Shown: positions 6,660-13,275 of the stretch, piece after piece
Numbering within the stretch: the stretch's first letter is position 1
Layout: each line of letters starts with the position of its first letter
DNA from: Bacteroidota bacterium
GTDB taxonomy: Bacteria > Bacteroidota > Bacteroidia > Chitinophagales > UBA2359
Length of the DNA: 13,275 nucleotides
Direction of reading: 5' to 3'
Assembly: GCA_020627525.1 (NCBI GenBank)
Contig: JAHDGP010000015.1
Location: forward strand, 7,507 to 20,781
Program-made: the position numbers and the translations under genes
The notes under the pieces: model-generated
The model's input: the letters and a program-made list of their open reading frames with translations, nothing else
Database searches by the model: none
What the model was told of the DNA's origin: nothing

Positions 6660-6833
6660 TAAATTAAAGATTGAAATGATTATCGGAATGAAGAATATTA
6701 AACGAAAATTTAGACAAGCATATAGCTTGTAGTAAATCGTTTTTTCCGATTAAATGGTCGATATGTGTGTTAAGACTAACATAACATTGAAGTTTTGTAT
6801 ATTCTCAAACAATAATGACTGCAAAAAAGTTCA

Positions 6834-6873
6834 TTACAAAACTTATTTTTTTTAAAAAAAATAAGTTTTGTAA
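6834..6873. repeat. Perfect 40-nt A/T palindrome
   Basis: A 20-bp arm (6834-6853: TTACAAAACTTA followed by eight T) is mirrored exactly by 6854-6873 (eight A followed by TAAGTTTTGTAA) with no loop. Its AAGTTTTGTA also occurs at 6790-6799. It could act as a weak bidirectional terminator (upstream A-run, downstream A7) or a cruciform. It lies between the divergent rtcB and giant surface genes. Confidence 0.65.
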
Positions 6874-7119
6874 AAAAACAACTAATATTACTGCTGTTTT
6901 TATGAATACTTGTCACATATGGAACACTTTATCAAGTATTTAATTATTGATTTAATATATTTTATATGACATAAAAATTTATTTTTAACTTCATAAGCAT
7001 GTCAAGTGTTAAGTAGTAAAAAGTGGAGAGAAGTTTGTTGCAAAAAACAGATAAACAATTAGTTATCTGAATATATATCCTTAATAATTTATGGAATAAC
7101 ATTAAAAAAATCAAACCTT

Positions 7120-10100
7120 ATGAAATTAATTTTTACTACTATTTTACTGATGTGTTGCTCAGTGATGCTCATGGCACAAGCCAATGATCTCTGTGCAAAT
7201 GCCACCGTTTTAGCCTGTGGCGACGCATTGGTAGGCGAATCCTCAGTGGGTTCCACCGACCAAAGTGCCGATGTAAGCTGTACAATGGGCACCGGAATTT
7301 GGTACTCTATCGTTGGTGATGGCAATAATATTGTTATTGATATTACAAATGACGCTTTTGACGTAGAAGTTGCAGTTGCTTCAGGTACGGGCTGTGCAGG
7401 TTTTGCTAATGTAAGTTGTACAGATGGCGGAACGACTGCTGAGTCTGTTACTTTTGCTTCTGTAAACGGAACAACCTATTACATTTACATTGGAGATTGG
7501 AGTGGAGGAGGAACCGATGCAGGTACATTTGACATAGCTGTAAGTTGTGTCGTGCCTCCAACGCCACCAGCAAATGATATGTGTGCAGATGCTGTTGCGG
7601 CACCTGTAAATACAGACTTGGCTTGTGGAATGGTTGTAAATGGAACAATCGAAGCTGCTACAGATTCAGGAACCGATACTCCACCTGAAGACAATACTAT
7701 TTGTGGCGGTACTGAAGATGATGATGTGTGGTTTTCATTTGTTGCAACCAATACTCAACACCAAATTGATTTGACCAATGTTACAGGCAGTACAACAGAT
7801 TTATACCATTCTGTTTGGGAAGGTTCTTGTGGTGCTTTGACAAATATTATTTGTAGCGATCCCAATTCCAGTACTGTGGTAGGGCTTACTGTTGGAGCTA
7901 CCTATTATGTAAGAGTTTATTCGTGGACAGCAACAACAGGACAAGATTCTGTTTTTGATCTTTGTATAGGAACACCTCCACCTCCGCCTCCTGGAGATGA
8001 ATGTGGAGATGCTATTCCTTACCCTGGTGATGTAACTGCTGGAACTTGTGTGACTGATTTCGATTTTACTATTTTTAGTGACAATGGCAACCCAAGTCCT
8101 ACTTGTGATTTTGGTGGAGATGCTGTTGCTTGGTTTAGTTGGACAGCACCTATCATTACAGCTGCTGGAGATCCATTAGATTTAAACTTTGATGATGGAG
8201 ATGGTCAAACAAATGATTGTGATATAGGAGTCGAGTTTTATGAAACAGATTGTACTACTACAGCAAGTAATTGTTTGGGTAATGCAAGTGGACTGGTAAC
8301 TGGCTTAGTTCAAGGAACAGACTATGTTATTTTAGCTTATGATGATTCTACACCAGCAGCAGCTTGTGATTTTTGTTTGAGCATTGCTTGCTCTGCTCCA
8401 ACAGTAACAACGACAACAACTTGTCAAATTGGAGATGATGACAACTTTTACATTGATGTAACTTTTGTGAATATGGGAGTTGGTAATACAACTTATACAC
8501 TAGATGTAGCAGGTCCTCAAACCGATATTACAGCTGCTGGAACTTACTCTTATGGTCCATTCCCGAGTGGAACTCCTGTTGATGTTGTAATTACAGGTGT
8601 AGAAGATGCTACTTGCGGATTTACAGTAACTGGATTAGACAAAGATTGTACTTGCGACGAATTAGCAGTTGAGGCTGGAATGGATGCTACTTTTTGTCCA
8701 GGAGATGCTCCTGTAGATTTAGCAGCAACTTTAGGAGATGTCATTCCAGGAATGTTTGTTGATTATACAGTAACACCGTCAGCAGCAGGAAGCTGTACAG
8801 CTACTCCTGATAACCCTGCGGATTGTGTAGATTTAGCTTTAGGAGATGATACTGGTAGCGGTCCTATACCATTGGGCTTTAATGTTGATTTCTTTGGTTC
8901 AACTTATTCAAGCGTTTGTGTTGGATCTAATGGTTATATAACCTTTACTTGTGTAGATGAAACAGATTTATCAGAAGATGCTTTCCCAAATGCAACCGAT
9001 CCAAATGCAATTGTTGCTTTATTTTGGGATGATCTAAATGGTAATGATGCACTTAGTGGTCCTGTTTGTGCTTATCCTTCTACCATTGGTGGGCAAACTT
9101 GTTTTGTTGTAGATTATCAAGGTATGGCACATTTTGGAGGAGGAGAAACGGTTACTGGTCAAATCATTATTTGTCCTGACGGAGCTATTACAATAAACTG
9201 TATTGATTGTCAATCTGACGGCGGAACAGACTCCGCTGGTCAGGGAATAGAAAACGAAGATGGTACCATTGGATACTTTGATCCAGCTTTCCCTGGCGGA
9301 TCAGTTCCTGGTGCTGCTAGTACAAGTAACTGTGTAACCTTTACACCAAATACTACTGCAGACTCACCTTGTACATTTGTAGGATGGGTAACCGACTTAA
9401 ATGATATTGCTGGAACAACAGTTGCTACTACCGAAATGACTTCTGTAAGTCCAGCTGTAACGACTACTTATTATTCAGTTGTTGATTGTGGAGGCGTTAT
9501 TTGTACAGATACTTTAACCATTACAGTAGACGCTACTTTGTGTTGTACAGCTACAGCAGCGGACATAACAACAACTGACCCAACAAGAATCTGTGTAGAT
9601 GGTGTTGGTGATCCAATAGATGTAACATTTAATGATCCTGGTATGGGCAATACTGGTATTTGGGTAATTACTGACCCGGCAGGAATAATATTAGATTTGC
9701 CAGCAGGACCACCGTTTGATTTAGATGGAGCAGGAGCAGGGCAATGTTTGATTTGGTATGTAAATACGGACGATGCCGCATTTAACCCAATGGTTGGCGA
9801 TGATGCAGCAGCAGCAGTTGCAGCTTCAAGTTGCGCATTCTTATCAAATTCAATAATAGTAGACAGAATAGAGGTAACAGCAGCAACGATTTCAACTACA
9901 GACCCACTTACTATTTGTGTAAATGATGGCATTGATGAACCAATAAACGTAACGATAGACGATGGAGGTATTGGCGCTAATGGTGCTTGGGTAATTACCG
10001 ATGCAACAGGTGTCATTGTTGGCTTGCCAGCTGGTCCACCATTTATTTTGGATGGAGCAGGAACAGGAGTTTGTTCTATTTGGTGGGTAAATTACGATGA

Positions 10101-12078
10101 TCCGGCATTCGCACCTATGATGGGCGATGATGCGGCTGCTATTGTTGCGGCTGCTACTTGTGCAGCATTGTCTAATCCAATTACGGTAACCAGAAACGAT
10201 TGTGATCTTTGTAATATTGGAACTTCTGCCATTTCTACAACAGACCCTGTAAGAATCTGTGTAGATGGAGTTGGTGATCCTATAAACGTAACTATTGACA
10301 CTGACGGTGGAGGTACAGGAACTTGGGTCATAACAGATCCAGCAGGAATCATATTAGACTTGCCAGCAGGACCACCCTTTGATTTAGACGGTGCAGGACC
10401 TGGACAATGTTTGATCTGGTATGTGAATTCTGATGATCCTGCCTTTGCACCAATGGTGAGCGATGATGCCGCAGCAGCGGTAGCCGCTTCTACTTGTGCA
10501 TTCCTTTCCAACCCAATTACTGTGGACAGAATTGAAGTAATGGCAGCGGCTATTTCTACAGCAGATGCTACGACTATTTGTGTGGATGATGGAATAGATG
10601 AACCAATCAATGTAACGATAGACGATGCAGGAATGGGTGCCAATGGAGCTTGGGTAATCACTGACGCAGCAGGTATAATTGTTGGTTTACCACCAGGACC
10701 TCCATTTGTCTTAGATGGAGCAGGAACAGGTGTTTGTTCTATATGGTGGGTAAATTATGATGATCCTGCCTTTGCACCAATGATGGGTGATGACGCCGCA
10801 GCAATAGTTGCAGCAGCTACTTGTGCTGTATTGTCAAATCCTATTGTAGTTACTAGAAATACTTGCGGTGTTTGCGAAGCGGCTGCCCCTGTTGTTTCTA
10901 ACGATGGTGGTGATTGCGATGCTGATCCAGATGGAAGTGGTGACAATACTCCTTTCGTTTTTGCAGAAGATGGTACGGGTAATGCTACTGCACCATATCT
11001 TACAGAATATATAGTTGTAGATGCGACTGGTGGTAACATCATTGGCGTATATGCTACCATTGCAGATGCTCAAACAGCTGCAAATGCTCAGGCTTCTGCT
11101 GGAGGTATTGGTGGTACTGCTTGCATTCAAGCAATCAATCACAATACAACTGAATTTGATGCTTTAGTAACTGCTTTAGATTTGGAAGTAGCAAACTTAG
11201 GATTGCCTGGCGGATTATGTGGGGTTGTTGGACCTCCTTGTCCTAATTACGGTAGCCTTGAAAACCTATTTGCTGCAATTGGTCCACTAATACCAGCACC
11301 TGGTGCTACAGTTGCTACAGTTGAACTAATTTTACAAGGAGATTTAAATGGTTTAGGTTTCCCTGTTGTGGTTCCTGTTCCTGATTTTTGCTATGTTTTA
11401 AGTGCAGAAGACTGTATTACAGTTGATGCTTGTGCTGCTGCTATGTGTCAATTAGAAATCATTATTTCAAACTTCTCTTGTGATCCAGGAGCAGATCCAG
11501 TTGATCCAGCTGATGATATGGTTTCATTTGATTATACAGTAAATGATCTTGGTGGAACAGGTACAACTTGGTCAGATGACCAAGGTCAAGCTGGTCAAGC
11601 TTATGGTACAACCGTTACAGTTGGTCCAATACCTGCTGATGCCTCTAATTTTTCAATCACAGTAACGGATGATGCTGATCCTGATTGTACAATTACAGGA
11701 ACGCAAACTTTGACAGATTGTGGTACTACACCAAATGATATTCCAACCCTTTCGGAGTGGGGATTGATCACTTTAGCATTGTTGTTAATGACCTTTGGTT
11801 CTGTGAAAATGGCTGTAGGAAATGTTGCTTTGGCTGGACTAGGAAGCCGTTCTGTTCCGATGCCAGGAGGAAACACATTCCGCTTACCATTTGATGCTGC
11901 AATTTTCCGCAAATCACTAACCTTCACAGGTATTTTAACTTTGATTGGTTTTGCAATTTGCTTCGCAATCTTTGGAGCTGTCTTTATGCCAGACATCATT
12001 GGAGTACTAATAGCAGGTCCAGTATTTGCTTATTTAGCGCATTTACTATACATTTTAGAAACTCGCAAAGAGAACTAA
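7120..12078 (+). CDS. Giant secreted multidomain surface protein with IPTL-type C-terminal anchor
   Basis: A 1652-residue surface protein. Residues 1-20 are a signal peptide (MKLIFTTILLMCCSVMLMAQ). Three ~130-residue beta-domains follow, each opening with a conserved cysteine motif: ANDLCANA (21), ANDMCADA (151) and GDECGDA (292), linked by proline stretches. Residues about 428-515 are Fn3-like. Residues about 516-545 plus 745-808 look like an Ig/PKD-like module interrupted by a nidogen-like domain (LGFNVDFFGSTY, SNGYITF, ALFWDDLNG). Four ~110-residue repeats arranged A-B-A-B occupy 812-1252. A Cys-containing region covers 1253-1540. IPTLSEWG at 1541-1548 begins an IPTL-type C-terminal sorting signal with a hydrophobic span (1549-1562), but ~90 more residues follow with two further spans (about 1600-1622 and 1626-1647) and a basic end. 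It is probably an adhesin or matrix protein; no enzymatic motif is visible. No T9SS C-terminal domain is present. Cysteines are frequent and may form disulfides. Confidence 0.9.
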   Translation: MKLIFTTILLMCCSVMLMAQANDLCANATVLACGDALVGESSVGSTDQSADVSCTMGTGIWYSIVGDGNNIVIDITNDAFDVEVAVASGTGCAGFANVSCTDGGTTAESVTFASVNGTTYYIYIGDWSGGGTDAGTFDIAVSCVVPPTPPANDMCADAVAAPVNTDLACGMVVNGTIEAATDSGTDTPPEDNTICGGTEDDDVWFSFVATNTQHQIDLTNVTGSTTDLYHSVWEGSCGALTNIICSDPNSSTVVGLTVGATYYVRVYSWTATTGQDSVFDLCIGTPPPPPPGDECGDAIPYPGDVTAGTCVTDFDFTIFSDNGNPSPTCDFGGDAVAWFSWTAPIITAAGDPLDLNFDDGDGQTNDCDIGVEFYETDCTTTASNCLGNASGLVTGLVQGTDYVILAYDDSTPAAACDFCLSIACSAPTVTTTTTCQIGDDDNFYIDVTFVNMGVGNTTYTLDVAGPQTDITAAGTYSYGPFPSGTPVDVVITGVEDATCGFTVTGLDKDCTCDELAVEAGMDATFCPGDAPVDLAATLGDVIPGMFVDYTVTPSAAGSCTATPDNPADCVDLALGDDTGSGPIPLGFNVDFFGSTYSSVCVGSNGYITFTCVDETDLSEDAFPNATDPNAIVALFWDDLNGNDALSGPVCAYPSTIGGQTCFVVDYQGMAHFGGGETVTGQIIICPDGAITINCIDCQSDGGTDSAGQGIENEDGTIGYFDPAFPGGSVPGAASTSNCVTFTPNTTADSPCTFVGWVTDLNDIAGTTVATTEMTSVSPAVTTTYYSVVDCGGVICTDTLTITVDATLCCTATAADITTTDPTRICVDGVGDPIDVTFNDPGMGNTGIWVITDPAGIILDLPAGPPFDLDGAGAGQCLIWYVNTDDAAFNPMVGDDAAAAVAASSCAFLSNSIIVDRIEVTAATISTTDPLTICVNDGIDEPINVTIDDGGIGANGAWVITDATGVIVGLPAGPPFILDGAGTGVCSIWWVNYDDPAFAPMMGDDAAAIVAAATCAALSNPITVTRNDCDLCNIGTSAISTTDPVRICVDGVGDPINVTIDTDGGGTGTWVITDPAGIILDLPAGPPFDLDGAGPGQCLIWYVNSDDPAFAPMVSDDAAAAVAASTCAFLSNPITVDRIEVMAAAISTADATTICVDDGIDEPINVTIDDAGMGANGAWVITDAAGIIVGLPPGPPFVLDGAGTGVCSIWWVNYDDPAFAPMMGDDAAAIVAAATCAVLSNPIVVTRNTCGVCEAAAPVVSNDGGDCDADPDGSGDNTPFVFAEDGTGNATAPYLTEYIVVDATGGNIIGVYATIADAQTAANAQASAGGIGGTACIQAINHNTTEFDALVTALDLEVANLGLPGGLCGVVGPPCPNYGSLENLFAAIGPLIPAPGATVATVELILQGDLNGLGFPVVVPVPDFCYVLSAEDCITVDACAAAMCQLEIIISNFSCDPGADPVDPADDMVSFDYTVNDLGGTGTTWSDDQGQAGQAYGTTVTVGPIPADASNFSITVTDDADPDCTITGTQTLTDCGTTPNDIPTLSEWGLITLALLLMTFGSVKMAVGNVALAGLGSRSVPMPGGNTFRLPFDAAIFRKSLTFTGILTLIGFAICFAIFGAVFMPDIIGVLIAGPVFAYLAHLLYILETRKEN
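9553..10875 (+). repeat. A-B-A-B protein repeat block inside the giant gene
   Basis: Four units of ~110 residues: A1 812-919, B1 920-1031, A2 1032-1140 and B2 1141-1252. All share TTDP..IC, INVT..D, WVITD..G, LPAGPPF.LDGAG, IW.VN.DDPAF.PM, DDAAA.VAA and LSNPI.V.R. A units have GVGDPI, DPAGIILDL and QCLIWYVN; B units have GIDEPINVTIDD, GANGAWVITD and VCSIWWVNYDD. A1 to A2 spans 222 residues and B1 to B2 221, so a two-domain block was duplicated. DNA differences between copies are largely at third codon positions. Confidence 0.85.
11740..12078 (+). other. IPTL sorting motif with extended three-span membrane tail
   Basis: Residues 1541-1562 (IPTLSEWG then LITLALLLMTFGSV) match the IPTL-CTERM signal, which normally ends a protein within ~25 residues. 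Here the chain continues through a loop containing PMPGGNTFRLPFDAA, then spans at about 1600-1622 and 1626-1647 and ends ETRKEN. The tail is in frame, with no sign of a frameshift or fusion joint. Confidence 0.75.
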
Positions 12079-12106
12079 GCGCAGTTTTTATAAAATAATT
12101 TAATCT

Positions 12107-12146
12107 AATTCCCATCTCGATCATTTCGAGATGGGAATTTTTTTTT
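12107..12146 (+). terminator. Intrinsic terminator of the giant surface gene
   Basis: AATTCCCATCTCGA (12107-12120) pairs perfectly with TCGAGATGGGAATT (12126-12139), with a TCATT loop, and runs into a T9 tract (12138-12146). It starts 29 bp after the TAA of the giant gene and should be very efficient. Confidence 0.9.
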
Positions 12147-12469
12147 GGATGTCTAGATACCTATAAGTATATCCAATTGTGAATGCGTTCTCTATCTTCG
12201 TCATTCCAGAATTTTCAGCTTGCGCAGCAAGAAGAAAATATCTGGAATCTCGTAGCTGTTTAGGAGGAGCCTTGTAAAACGGGCTCTCCCCAATCCGCAA
12301 AAGCCAAGTAAAATACGTTATCCCCAACTCGCAAGGGGATTCCAGACATTTTCTTATCAGAAAATTCTGGAATGACAGAAGGCACCTACAACACTCTTTC
12401 CCCACTACTAAACCAAAAAAATCCGTAAATTTAAACTCAACACCATAAAAACCCAGCAAAACAAAAAAC
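12147..12469. other. Intergenic region: hairpin element plus G-poor leader
   Basis: No gene is supported. Most of it is the nested-hairpin element at 12200-12376. The remainder (about 12387-12469) is a leader to the leucine-rich-repeat gene that is almost free of G (about two in ~83 nt), which should keep the mRNA unstructured around a start without a Shine-Dalgarno site. TAAATTTA at 12426-12433 is one base off the TAnnTTTG promoter box and is only a weak candidate. Confidence 0.55.
12200..12376. repeat. Nested double-hairpin repeat element (REP/MITE-like, 177 bp)
   Basis: The ends are exact reverse complements: GTCATTCCAGAATTTTC (12200-12216) and GAAAATTCTGGAATGAC (12360-12376). Just inside, AAGAAAATATCTGGAATC (12232-12249) pairs with GATTCCAGACATTTTCTT (12338-12355) with one G-U. 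Because ATTCCAGA/TCTGGAAT occurs four times in alternating orientation, each half can also form its own hairpin (12203-12248 and 12339-12374). A third stem GAGCC/GGCTC sits in the centre (12267-12285). The layout is that of a dispersed, transposase-mobilised intergenic repeat. Confidence 0.65.
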
Positions 12470-13275
12470 ATGAATGACCTACACGTAATAGAAAAAATAG
12501 AGCAACTACTAGGAACAAAGGCAAAGCCAGTAGAAGAAGAGTACCTAAATAGTTATTCTTACGGAGGAGAATTTAGATACACCTTAGACATATCGCAAAA
12601 GGTTACAGGAGTTAGAATCACTCAATTTGATTTATCCATAAAATCAGAAAATATCATTTCGATTTTGGGAGACTTAAAAAATCTGACTGAACTTGATTTA
12701 TCTGAAAACCAAATAGTAACGATTGATGCGATAAAAGACTTAAAAAATCTGATTGAACTTGATTTATCTGAAAACCAAATAGTAACGATTGATGCCATAA
12801 AAGATTTGAAAAATCTGAGGCTACTCAATTTATTTGAAAACCAAATAGTAACGATTGATGCGATAAAAGACTTAAAAAACCTGACAGAACTCTCTTTATC
12901 TTCTAACCAAATAGTAACGATTGATGCCATAAAAGGCTTAAAAAATCTGACAGAACTCTCTTTATCTTTTAATCAAATAGTAACGATTGATGCCATAAAA
13001 GATTTAAAAAACCTGACAGAACTCTCTTTATCTTCTAACCAAATAGTAAAGATTGATGTGATAAAAGACTTAAAAAATCTGAGGCTATTCAATTTATCTT
13101 CTAACCAAATAGTAAAGATTGATGCGATAAAAGACTTAAAAAACCTGAGGCTACTCAATTTATTTTCTAACCAAATAGTAAAGATTGATGCGATAAAAGA
13201 CTTAAAAAATCTGAGGCTACTCAATTTATCTTCTAACCAAATAGTAAAGATTGATGCGATAAAAGACTTAAAAAA
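12470..13275 (+). CDS. Leucine-rich-repeat protein, N-terminal part (runs off right edge)
   Basis: The frame opens at ATG 12470 and is still open at the window end (268 codons seen). Residues about 1-55 (VIEKIEQLLGTKAKPVEEEYL, FRYTLDISQKVTGVRI) form a short non-repeat cap without a signal peptide or membrane span, so the visible part looks cytoplasmic. A degenerate unit is followed, from residue 78, by eight complete 22-residue LRRs of the form SxNQIVxIDAIKDLKNLxxLxL and a partial ninth. LRRs of this kind make protein-binding solenoids. In Bacteroidota and cyanobacteria such arrays often precede Roc-COR GTPase domains (Roco proteins), but that part would lie outside the window, so it is only a possibility. 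The gene has its own leader after a hairpin element and is not in an operon with the giant gene. Confidence 0.85.
   Translation, partial: MNDLHVIEKIEQLLGTKAKPVEEEYLNSYSYGGEFRYTLDISQKVTGVRITQFDLSIKSENIISILGDLKNLTELDLSENQIVTIDAIKDLKNLIELDLSENQIVTIDAIKDLKNLRLLNLFENQIVTIDAIKDLKNLTELSLSSNQIVTIDAIKGLKNLTELSLSFNQIVTIDAIKDLKNLTELSLSSNQIVKIDVIKDLKNLRLFNLSSNQIVKIDAIKDLKNLRLLNLFSNQIVKIDAIKDLKNLRLLNLSSNQIVKIDAIKDLK
12701..13275 (+). repeat. 66-bp tandem repeats encoding LRR units
   Basis: Eight complete 66-bp units (12701-13228) and a partial ninth (13229 to the edge) encode 22-residue LRRs. Units are nearly identical at the DNA level, with recurring AACCAAATAGTAA and ATAAAAGACTTAAAAAA. Units 1-5 read IVTID and units 6-9 IVKID. 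The ends switch between NLTELSL (units 3-5) and NLRLxNL (units 2 and 6-8). Confidence 0.9.

Larger units (their letters stand above)
6304..7119. other. 816-bp intergenic region between divergent rtcB and the giant surface gene
   Basis: No gene is supported here. From left to right it holds a leader with a long inverted repeat (6326-6431), a MITE-like element (6517-6659), a perfect A/T palindrome (6834-6873) and an 8-bp inverted repeat AATACTTG/CAAGTATT (6905-6912 and 6933-6940). TCAAGTATTTAA at 6932-6943 is echoed by TCAAGTGTTAAG at 7002-7013. Promoters for both flanking genes must lie here, but I could not find a clear Bacteroidota -33/-7 pair for either. The giant gene is preceded by an A-rich, SD-less leader. 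Confidence 0.6.

Noticed and set aside
9471..10661. Long minus-strand open frames opposite the repeats of the giant gene (9471-10016, 10092-10661 and similar at 10755-11142)
   Set aside because: They are antisense shadows of Ala/Gly/Asp-rich repeated codons, mirror the repeat period, and have no recognisable domains or leaders.
11740..12078. Type IX secretion C-terminal domain on the giant protein
   Set aside because: The end consists of membrane spans and an IPTL motif, not the Ig-like T9SS sorting domain.
12121..12471. Minus-strand 116-codon open frame
   Set aside because: It is composed of the terminator and hairpin repeat element read through; no domain, and it overlaps the leader of the LRR gene.
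12622..13224. Minus-strand repetitive frames opposite the LRR array
   Set aside because: They are the antisense reading of the 66-bp units; the plus frame gives canonical LRRs and has a start, a cap region and a leader.
12701..13275. CRISPR-like tandem repetition
   Set aside because: The repeats are contiguous 66-bp coding units without unique spacers and translate into LRRs.

Overview
The window looks like a chromosomal segment of a Bacteroidota bacterium, most likely from the Saprospiria/Lewinella-like branch. The signs are an AT-rich sequence, A-rich leaders without Shine-Dalgarno sites, a CarboxypepD_reg-like plus DUF5686 protein, a huge secreted repeat protein ending in an IPTL-type C-terminal signal, and intergenic gaps loaded with small palindromic repeats. 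This lineage call is inferred from gene style, not from a marker gene.

Layout. Positions 1-984 (minus) hold the N-terminal part of a DUF5686-type outer-membrane-associated protein that runs off the left edge. Positions 985-2320 are a gene-poor stretch holding a short LamG/concanavalin-like gene remnant, two REP-like hairpin repeats, an orphan intrinsic terminator, a more GC-rich vestige with long inverted arms and a candidate promoter. Positions 2321-4043 (plus) hold a very AT-rich pair: a 441-residue protein with a degenerate sigma-factor-like N-terminus joined to a TPR-like helical C-terminus, then a 102-residue single-span membrane protein. I recognise neither as a named family. A 17-bp stem terminator at 4229-4266 separates them from the convergent operon at 4289-6303 (minus), in which an RtcB-family RNA ligase overlaps by 4 bp a release-factor-H-like gene (prfH). 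This is the known RNA-repair plus ribosome-rescue pair.

Positions 6304-7119 are non-coding and hold a possible folded leader of the rtcB operon, a MITE-like 143-bp inverted-repeat element and a perfect 40-nt A/T palindrome. Positions 7120-12078 (plus) encode a 1652-residue cell-surface protein. It has a signal peptide, three N-terminal 'NDxC' beta-domains, a nidogen-like domain apparently nested in an Ig/PKD-like module, four ~110-residue repeats arranged A-B-A-B, and a C-terminus with an IPTLSEWG motif followed by an unusual ~100-residue tail with two further membrane spans. A strong terminator follows.

Positions 12200-12376 are a nested-hairpin repeat element. From 12470 to the right edge (plus) lies the start of a leucine-rich-repeat protein made of nearly identical 66-bp tandem units, cut by the window end.

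Functionally the window mixes surface proteins (DUF5686, giant IPTL protein) with a stress/RNA-repair operon and two repeat-containing regulatory or interaction proteins. Apart from the prfH-rtcB operon, and possibly the sigma-like/small membrane protein pair, the genes appear to be independent transcription units separated by terminators.
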